Origin: Helicobacteraceae bacterium
GTDB lineage: Bacteria > Campylobacterota > Campylobacteria > Campylobacterales > Sulfurimonadaceae
NCBI GenBank assembly: GCA_024635885.1
Contig: JAGXIA010000070.1
Location: 1 to 12,717 of the forward strand
DNA: 12,717 nucleotides
Reading direction: 5' to 3'
This document shows positions 5,969-11,326 of this stretch, piece by piece (within the stretch, counting starts at the first letter, position 1; every line of letters begins with the position of its first letter). A model generated the notes under the pieces. It searched no databases and was not told the DNA's origin. It saw nothing but the letters and a program-made list of their open reading frames with translations. Both the position numbers and the translations under genes were made by a program.

Positions 5969-8298
5969 CTTAAACCAACCCCTAAATTATTTTTTAATGC
6001 TGTTAGAATACTTTGTATTGACGAATTTATATCATCTTCTTCAAGAGTTTTTTCATCAGACTGTAGCATAAACCTAAGTGAAAGGCTCATATTATCTCCC
6101 AAGGATTCATCACTGTATTTATCTACTGGATAAAAATTAATTATTTCACGAGTAGAGTTTTCTTCAATGACAGTTTTTAATTTGTCATAACTCATACTTT
6201 TAGGCATTATAATGCTCAAGTCTCTAAAAGAAGCTTGATATTTGGAAACTTTTTTAGCAGTTTTAAGTCCAAACGCAAGCTTAGGAAAATCTATTTCACA
6301 AACAAATGTAGCATCTAAATCATACTCTTTTTCAACATCGGGATGAACTCTAAATATTTCTCCAACTACATCTCCATTCATAATTATTTCTGCTGCCTGA
6401 TAAGTATGAGATAAAGAGTGTTTCGTCTCAGCTTGTTTAAGTTCAATATTTCCAATAATATCAGAAACTTTTTGAACAAAAAAAGCAAAATCAACTTTAG
6501 CAGGTTTTCCAGAATTACTAAGTAATTCTTTTTCCCTGTTTCCACTGAAAAGAATAGACATTTTAAGAAACTCTTCTCGTAAAGGATTAAAAACAGAACC
6601 AACTTCAAAAAGTCTGATTGAAGAGTATCCATTCTTTACATTTTTTGATGCAGCCTTTAATAATCCGGTCAGTAGTGTCGGTCTTAAAGTGTCAAGAGTA
6701 CTTACAATCGGGTTTAATAATTCAAGTTCTTTATTCGTACATTCAAAACCGTGTTTTTCAAGTGTTTTTCTTTCATCAAAAATAAAGTGAACAGTTTCGA
6801 AAAATCCACTGTTAGCAGCTTTATGGCGATAAATTCTTTTTTTCTTATACTCAAAATAATCATCTTCAAGTCTATTTTCTTCTGTAAAAACAAAAGGCTT
6901 AGAAGGAATGTTGTCAATTCCGACCATACGGACTATCTCTTCAATAATATCTTGTTTGTTTACTATGTCGTGACGAAATCTCGGAACAGAAATAACAAAT
7001 GTATCTGCTTGTGATTTACTTGTCTCAAAACCAAGATTTTTCAAGATTTTATTGATTTTTACTTTATTGATTTTAGCACCGATTATTTCATCAATCTCTT
7101 GTTTATTTACCGTTACAATTTTGTCATTATAAACATCACTTAAATCAATATTACCGCCAAAAATAGAGGAAGTCGAATTAAGTTCAATCAGATTTAAACA
7201 AAACCTCAAGCCATGATTTAACTCAGGCTCACTTCCTCTTGAAGTTCTGTAGTACATCGGACCTGAATCTATCTTATTTACTGACATCTGTTTTGAGATA
7301 ATATCTGGCGGTATGTAGCTGGCTTCTATTAAAACAGTACCTTCATTATACGTCACTCTTGATGCATCTTCTTGAATAATTCCGATAGTAGAGGCCTTCT
7401 CAGTTGACATAATACAAGCATAGCCCTTATCATCTTCATGAAGCTCTACTTTTGCCATTGTCTCATTTTCCCCGCAGAAAAAACCATAGTTGTAAGCTCT
7501 TAAAACAACACCGCTACTCTGTGTTGCATAAAGCATTATAGACTCTATGTCCGATTCTCTTTTATCTTCAATCTGAGCAAGTCTAAGCTTTACAATAAAG
7601 GGAAGAGATAAGTTTTGTAACTCAATTGCTTTATATCTTAAGTTAACATTTAAATTCTTTTCATAAGTAAGGCTGAGTATTCTGCCAATCCCTATTCTTC
7701 TATCTTCATTTTCTGTAAATGTTTTTTCTTTTAGAGGTCTATCAAAAGCTGCGCTTAAATCACGTGCCACACCTCTTATGCTTAAACAGTCACCTCTATT
7801 TGCTGTGAGTTCGATTTCTATCAAGTCATCTTCTAAAACCGGGTTTTCACTGACTTCCTGACCTAATGTATATTCGCCTATACTGCTGTCTATTTCAAGA
7901 ATTCCGTCTGTACAATCTTCTAAAGCAATTTCTTTAGCCGAACATATCATCCCCTCGCTATCAATGCCTCGAAGTTTAACTGGTTTTATTACAAGACCAT
8001 CGGGCATAACTGCACCGATAGTAGCAACAACTACGTCAAGACCTTTTCGAACATTAGATGCTCCACAGACTATTTGACGGATACTGCTTCCAATATCAAC
8101 TTGGCAAACATTTAATTTATCAGCATCAGGATGTTTTTCGCATTCCAGCACTCTACCAAAAATAATTTTTTTTGGAATTTTATTGCTTTGTACTCTATCA
8201 ACTTCAAGTCCAATAGAATTTAAAGTTTTTACCAATTCATCTGTAGAAATACCACTTAAGTCTATCCACTCTTCTAGCCAACTTCTAGTAACTATCAT
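5965..8298 (-). CDS. pheT: Phenylalanyl-tRNA synthetase beta subunit
   Basis: The beta subunit of the alpha2-beta2 PheRS binds tRNA-Phe and, in most bacteria, hydrolyses Tyr-tRNA-Phe. The 777 residues show the expected order: a tRNA-binding OB domain (about 43-150, FGRVLECEKHPDADKLNVCQ), the core-entry motif ELTANRGDCLSIRG (163-176), a B3/B4 editing-domain region (about 220-370), a B5 domain (about 395-465, ending PRFRHDIVNKQDIIEEIVR), the catalytic-like core, and a C-terminal anticodon-binding ferredoxin-like domain (about 684-777). The editing region is divergent: where other bacteria have GQPMHAFD this protein has GVVLRAYN (263-270), and the glycine-rich GG-x-x-GG segment is absent, although Glu325 and the YYRTSRG segment are recognisable. 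The start overlaps the pheS stop by ATGA, with GGAG 8 bases upstream. Identity is firm; editing activity is doubtful. Confidence 0.96.
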   Translation of the reverse strand: MIVTRSWLEEWIDLSGISTDELVKTLNSIGLEVDRVQSNKIPKKIIFGRVLECEKHPDADKLNVCQVDIGSSIRQIVCGASNVRKGLDVVVATIGAVMPDGLVIKPVKLRGIDSEGMICSAKEIALEDCTDGILEIDSSIGEYTLGQEVSENPVLEDDLIEIELTANRGDCLSIRGVARDLSAAFDRPLKEKTFTENEDRRIGIGRILSLTYEKNLNVNLRYKAIELQNLSLPFIVKLRLAQIEDKRESDIESIMLYATQSSGVVLRAYNYGFFCGENETMAKVELHEDDKGYACIMSTEKASTIGIIQEDASRVTYNEGTVLIEASYIPPDIISKQMSVNKIDSGPMYYRTSRGSEPELNHGLRFCLNLIELNSTSSIFGGNIDLSDVYNDKIVTVNKQEIDEIIGAKINKVKINKILKNLGFETSKSQADTFVISVPRFRHDIVNKQDIIEEIVRMVGIDNIPSKPFVFTEENRLEDDYFEYKKKRIYRHKAANSGFFETVHFIFDERKTLEKHGFECTNKELELLNPIVSTLDTLRPTLLTGLLKAASKNVKNGYSSIRLFEVGSVFNPLREEFLKMSILFSGNREKELLSNSGKPAKVDFAFFVQKVSDIIGNIELKQAETKHSLSHTYQAAEIIMNGDVVGEIFRVHPDVEKEYDLDATFVCEIDFPKLAFGLKTAKKVSKYQASFRDLSIIMPKSMSYDKLKTVIEENSTREIINFYPVDKYSDESLGDNMSLSLRFMLQSDEKTLEEDDINSSIQSILTALKNNLGVGLR

Positions 8299-9299
8299 TG
8301 AAATTGCTCCAATAATTTAATGTCACCTTCAAATAACGCACGAAGGTCACCAATCTGATGTATAAGCATTGCAAATCTCTCCACACCAAGTCCAAAAGCG
8401 TATCCGCTAACATTTTCATATTTAACTGCTTCAAATACGTTAGGATCGACAATACCGCATCCTAATACTTCTAACCAACCTGTTTTAGAACATACTCTAC
8501 AGCCTTCACCTTTACAAAAAACACATGAAATATCCACTTCTGCTGATGGTTCTGTAAAGGGGAAAAAAGAGGGACGAAAACGAACTTCAACATCACCAAA
8601 CATATATTTTAAAAAATCTTCTAATATATACTTTAAGTTTGCAAATGAAACTTTTCCCTCTTCATCAACCAATAAGCCCTCTACTTGATGAAACATTGGT
8701 GTATGCGTTAAATCGTAATCACGACGAAAAACTGCGCCTGGTGCTATCATACGGATAGGTGGTTTTGTGTTCATCATAGTTCTGATTTGAACCGGAGATG
8801 TATGTGTACGCAAAAGCATTTCGTCTTTAAAGTAGAATGTGTCTTGCATATCACGGGCTGGATGGTATTTTGGAAGATTTAGAGCTTCAAAGTTATTAAA
8901 ATCATCTTCTATCATATTTCCAGTTTTTACGGAAAAATTCATTGCTGAAAAATATTCTACAATCCTATCCATTGTTTCCATAACAGGATGAAGAGCACCA
9001 GCTTCTGAACTTGTACTAAAGAGAGAAACATCTATTGCTTCTGCCTTCATAAGTTCTTGTAATTCTAATGTTTGTAATGTTATTTTTCTTGCAGTCAGTT
9101 CATTCATTAGTGAACTTTTATGAGTATTTAAATCTTTTGCAAGTTGCGCTTTTTCTTCATTTGATGCACTTTTCATTTTAGCAAATTCTACTGCTAAAAC
9201 ACCTTTTTTTCCGAATATAGATATACGAATTTCTTCGAGTTTTTCTACACTCTGTGCTTCTTTTATCGAATCATACCACTCGTTCAATAGAGTCTCCAT
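8295..9299 (-). CDS. pheS: Phenylalanyl-tRNA synthetase alpha subunit
   Basis: PheS is the catalytic class II subunit that activates phenylalanine and charges tRNA-Phe. Residues 1-90 form the usual N-terminal coiled-coil tRNA arm. The catalytic domain follows with LHPVMETMD (103-111), HPARDMQDTFY (146-156), THTSPVQIR (165-173), motif 2 FRRDYDLTHTPMFHQVEG (191-208) and motif 3 GLGVER (303-308). A four-cysteine set CVFC-x4-CRVC (Cys259, 262, 267, 270) probably binds zinc, as in many bacterial PheS proteins. The length of 334 is normal. The ATG at 9299 has no good Shine-Dalgarno site; a TTG at codon 5 (9287-9285) is preceded by GGAG, six bases upstream, so the real start may be four codons shorter. 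It is the first gene of the leftward block and overlaps pheT by ATGA. Identification is firm. Confidence 0.97.
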   Translation of the reverse strand: METLLNEWYDSIKEAQSVEKLEEIRISIFGKKGVLAVEFAKMKSASNEEKAQLAKDLNTHKSSLMNELTARKITLQTLELQELMKAEAIDVSLFSTSSEAGALHPVMETMDRIVEYFSAMNFSVKTGNMIEDDFNNFEALNLPKYHPARDMQDTFYFKDEMLLRTHTSPVQIRTMMNTKPPIRMIAPGAVFRRDYDLTHTPMFHQVEGLLVDEEGKVSFANLKYILEDFLKYMFGDVEVRFRPSFFPFTEPSAEVDISCVFCKGEGCRVCSKTGWLEVLGCGIVDPNVFEAVKYENVSGYAFGLGVERFAMLIHQIGDLRALFEGDIKLLEQFQ

Positions 9300-9352
9300 T
9301 ATAAAAAAATATATACCAAAAAAAATATTTATAGGTTTTTTTAAAGTAAGCG

Positions 9353-9358
9353 ATTATA
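9353..9358 (-). promoter_or_regulatory. Candidate -10 box for pheS and the downstream block
   Basis: The minus strand reads TTTGACTATAATCGC, a perfect TATAAT 54 bases before the pheS ATG. Transcription would start near 9346, giving a U/A-rich leader of about 45-50 bases. No convincing -35 box is found at the expected distance, which is normal in this group. I see no Phe-rich leader peptide or attenuator stem in the leader. Confidence 0.5.
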
Positions 9359-9423
9359 GTCAAATATTGTTTATATGTAGCTTCATATATATTTGTGCTA
9401 GAATAAATTATAATTTTATATGT

Positions 9424-9429
9424 TACAAT
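9424..9429 (+). promoter_or_regulatory. Candidate -10 box for hinT-mltC
   Basis: GTTACAATT fits the GnTAnAAT -10 pattern and would start transcription near 9436, about 18 bases before the hinT ATG and just upstream of its CAGGA ribosome binding site (9442-9446). A second match, GCTAGAAT with hexamer TAGAAT at 9399-9404, would give a leader of about 43 bases. I cannot tell from sequence which is used. Confidence 0.4.
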
Positions 9430-9453
9430 TACCAAAAAAGGCAGGACTAAATC

Positions 9454-9810
9454 ATGTGTTTATTTTGTAAAATAGTTAATAAAGAAATACCATCTAATAT
9501 TATCTTAGAAGATGAAGAATTTCTCGCATTTCATGATATTAACCCAAAAGCGCCACTTCATATTTTAGCTATTCCTAAAATTCATGTAGACAGTTTCAAT
9601 GAAGCTGATGGTGATTTAATGGGAAAAATGAGTACTTTTATTCAAAGAATAGCATCTGAAGTTGATATAGATAAAAGTGGATATCGTGTTATTACTAATG
9701 TTGGTAAAAATGGCGGACAAGAAGTACAGCATTTACACTTTCATGTTTTAGGTGGAGCAAAACTTCATTGGGGACATTTTAGTGACGCAGATCCACAAGG
9801 TCATTTCTAA
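9454..9810 (+). CDS. hinT: HIT-family purine nucleotide phosphoramidase (HinT-like)
   Basis: HIT-branch Hint proteins hydrolyse AMP-lysine and other adenosine phosphoramidates; the physiological substrate in bacteria is not settled. The 118 residues match the family length. The histidine triad is HLHFHVLGG at 93-101 (His93, His95, His97), with the nucleotide-binding stretch LAFHDINPKAPLHILAIPK at 24-42. Cys2 and Cys5 in the N-terminal MCLFCKI recall the zinc-site cysteines of many Hint proteins. The C-terminal LHWGHF is also typical of the family. The ATG has CAGGA at 9442-9446, 7 bases upstream. The gene is divergent from pheS and lies 17 bases upstream of the transglycosylase gene, probably in one transcript. 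Subfamily assignment is good; the gene symbol is by homology only. Confidence 0.92.
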   Translation: MCLFCKIVNKEIPSNIILEDEEFLAFHDINPKAPLHILAIPKIHVDSFNEADGDLMGKMSTFIQRIASEVDIDKSGYRVITNVGKNGGQEVQHLHFHVLGGAKLHWGHFSDADPQGHF

Positions 9811-9827
9811 GCACTAAAAGGGACTCA

Positions 9828-11039
9828 ATGTTAAAAAGTATATTACTTATTACAACTATATCATCTGCATTATTAGCTCAAACAGCAAGTGAGTTTAGTA
9901 ATCAGCAGATGCAAAGCTTCAATGAACAAAAAAAAGAATTTGGTGTTTATAAAAAAACTCAAGAAGAGGAGTTTGCCTCTTACCAAGAGTCTCAAATGAA
10001 AACTTTTAATGCGTATAAAAAAGAAATTGGGGCTATTTGGGAAGACCCAAAAATGTCTACAAAAAAAACGTGGGTAGCGTATACTCCAGATAAAAAGACC
10101 AGAACAGATGTAGACTTTGAAAAAGAAATAATTACGGTTGAGACAATAGCAACTTCACCCCAAGATGCAAAAAATAAACTAAAATTAGCACTTGCCAAAG
10201 TTGTAACAATTGACACTAAAACAGTTCAAGAGACAGACCCCTTGGAAAAAGAGTTGGCGAAAATTCAAAAGCCTGCCGATGTTGTAGATTCGAAAGTTAA
10301 AGCAGAACCCATTCTTTCAAACGTTATTTTTAAGACTCCGCCTACAAAGCAAAGTGTTGTTAGCTATGTAAATGAAAATGTTTCAGATGCAACAATCAAA
10401 GAGACTGATTCAAATAAAATCAAGCATGCTAAAGTTTACAGTGTGTCAGTACAAATGCCTAAAGATGCTATGCTAAAAAGATCTAAAATGTACTATGATA
10501 AAGTTAAAAAGCATGCACAAGAACAAAGACTTCCTATGCCTTTGGTATTTGCGATTATGCATTCAGAGAGTAATTTTAACCCAAGAGCAAGATCTCATAT
10601 ACCGGCATACGGCTTGATGCAGATTGTTCCTAAAAGTGCCGGTATTGATTCATATAATTATTTATATAAAGAGAAAAAACTGGTAACCGGAAGTTATTTA
10701 TATGACAGTACAAACAATATAACTATGGGTACCGCCTACTTACACATTCTATATTACAGTTACTTAAAAAAGATAAAAAATCCAGATAGCAGACTCTACT
10801 GTACTATTGCCGCTTACAATACTGGGTCTGGAAATATTGCATGGGCTTTTAATAAAAATAAAGACTTATCGTACAAAAATAAATTGAGTATGGCTAATGC
10901 AGCTGATAATATAAATGCGCTCACACCAGAACAAGTCTATGACAAACTCCTTAGAGATTTAAAATATGATGAACCAAAAAACTATCTGAAAAAAGTTTCT
11001 AAACGTATGAGTGCATATCACAAAGTTTATGGAAGTTAA
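9828..11039 (+). CDS. MltC-type lytic murein transglycosylase
   Basis: Lytic transglycosylases cleave the MurNAc-GlcNAc bond of peptidoglycan with formation of 1,6-anhydro ends, in the periplasm. The C-terminal SLT domain (about 218-403) carries the catalytic Glu247 in MHSESNFNPRA, GLMQIVP (262-268) and AAYNTGSGN (328-336). Residues about 66-130 (IGAIWEDPK..., YTPDKKTRTDVDFEKEIITVE) match the N-terminal domain of E. coli MltC (DUF3393), so it is closer to MltC than to Slt70 or MltE. The first 16-18 residues are a hydrophobic signal peptide ending ALLA-Q with no lipobox cysteine, so unlike E. coli MltC it is probably secreted or peripheral and not a lipoprotein. Residues 38-70 are three 11-residue repeats with F-x-x-Y. 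AAGGGA lies 4 bases before the ATG. The gene follows hinT by 17 bases, and a hairpin terminator follows it. Confidence 0.93.
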   Translation: MLKSILLITTISSALLAQTASEFSNQQMQSFNEQKKEFGVYKKTQEEEFASYQESQMKTFNAYKKEIGAIWEDPKMSTKKTWVAYTPDKKTRTDVDFEKEIITVETIATSPQDAKNKLKLALAKVVTIDTKTVQETDPLEKELAKIQKPADVVDSKVKAEPILSNVIFKTPPTKQSVVSYVNENVSDATIKETDSNKIKHAKVYSVSVQMPKDAMLKRSKMYYDKVKKHAQEQRLPMPLVFAIMHSESNFNPRARSHIPAYGLMQIVPKSAGIDSYNYLYKEKKLVTGSYLYDSTNNITMGTAYLHILYYSYLKKIKNPDSRLYCTIAAYNTGSGNIAWAFNKNKDLSYKNKLSMANAADNINALTPEQVYDKLLRDLKYDEPKNYLKKVSKRMSAYHKVYGS

Positions 11040-11056
11040 AAGCATTTTCAACTACC

Positions 11057-11088
11057 AATTCTAAAGGCTAAAAAAAGCTTTTAGAATT
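11057..11088 (+). terminator. Hairpin terminator after the transglycosylase gene
   Basis: A 13-bp stem, with arms 11057-11069 (AATTCTAAAGGCT) and 11076-11088 (AGCTTTTAGAATT) and one G-U wobble, surrounds a loop of six A residues and leads into TT on the plus strand, within a TTTT at 11087-11090. It starts 18 bases after the mltC-type stop codon. The U-tract is short, so efficiency may be modest. There is no T-run on the minus strand, so it does not look bidirectional. It overlaps the end of the small minus-strand gene. Confidence 0.6.
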
Positions 11089-11184
11089 TTCATCCCACTC
11101 TATTTTTATCAGCAGAGATCTCATTTCATATGCTATTATAATTAATATTCCACATGCCACCAGTACTGTCGCCATTGTTAACAT
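11068..11184 (-). CDS. 38-residue single-pass membrane protein, unknown function
   Basis: I do not recognise this protein. Starting at the ATG at 11184-11182 it encodes 38 residues: a short N-terminus, a hydrophobic helix at about residues 5-19 (ATVLVACGILIIIAY), then a basic stretch (R22, K27) and an acidic C-terminal tail (EWDENSKSFF). The positive-inside rule suggests a cytoplasmic C-terminus. The start is well supported: AAAGGAG on the minus strand (11196-11190) lies 5 bases before this ATG, the strongest Shine-Dalgarno site in the window, and a TATAAT lies 28 bases further upstream. A longer reading frame from an ATG at 11253 exists but would translate across the promoter and Shine-Dalgarno site. 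The gene converges on mltC and its stop lies in the terminator hairpin. It is divergent from the nitroreductase gene. Its reality is likely but needs homologues. Confidence 0.65.
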   Translation of the reverse strand: MLTMATVLVACGILIIIAYEMRSLLIKIEWDENSKSFF

Positions 11185-11211
11185 AATGTCTCCTTTATTT
11201 GTATATACTAT

Positions 11212-11217
11212 ATTATA
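11212..11217 (-). promoter_or_regulatory. Candidate -10 box for the 38-residue protein
   Basis: The minus strand reads ACATTTATAATATAG, with a perfect TATAAT 28 bases before the ATG and T-rich periodic DNA upstream (TTTTTACATTTTTTACATT), as is common in Campylobacterota promoters. Transcription would start near 11205, just before AAAGGAG. In DNA this AT-rich a TATAAT is not rare, so confidence depends on the matching Shine-Dalgarno site. Confidence 0.45.
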
Positions 11218-11326
11218 AATGTAAAAAATGTAAAAATCATGGCAGTTTGTCATAAATTTAGATTTAAAAAAAAAATTATCATTTATATTTTTGCTTAATC
11301 AAATAAGTAGTTGACTACCATCGCTT

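Larger units (their letters stand above)
9300..9453. promoter_or_regulatory. Divergent intergenic region between pheS and hinT
   Basis: This is the largest gap in the window (154 bases). It is very AT-rich, with A and T tracts at 9303-9342. It contains the candidate pheS -10 box on the minus strand and two candidate hinT -10 boxes on the plus strand, which lie 41-76 bases from it. I see no operator palindrome, RNA gene or riboswitch. Confidence 0.6.

Noticed and set aside
6384..7014. Three open frames inside pheT (6384-6632 and 6714-6917 minus, 6751-7014 plus)
   Set aside because: Leu/Phe/Lys-rich out-of-frame readings of AT-rich pheT codons; pheT itself is intact through the region.
9301..9345. 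Possible attenuator or terminator in the A/T tracts upstream of pheS
   Set aside because: The A and T runs form mirror-like, not inverted, repeats; only 3-bp G/C-containing stems can be drawn, and there is no Phe-rich leader peptide.
9992..10216. Minus-strand open frame opposite the transglycosylase gene
   Set aside because: Antisense to the conserved MltC-type N-terminal domain, hydrophobic by mirror of Lys/Glu codons.
11185..11253. Upstream extension of the small membrane protein to an ATG at 11253
   Set aside because: It would translate the TATAAT box and the AAAGGAG site, and the added residues (Tyr/Ile/Asn-rich) look like non-coding AT sequence.
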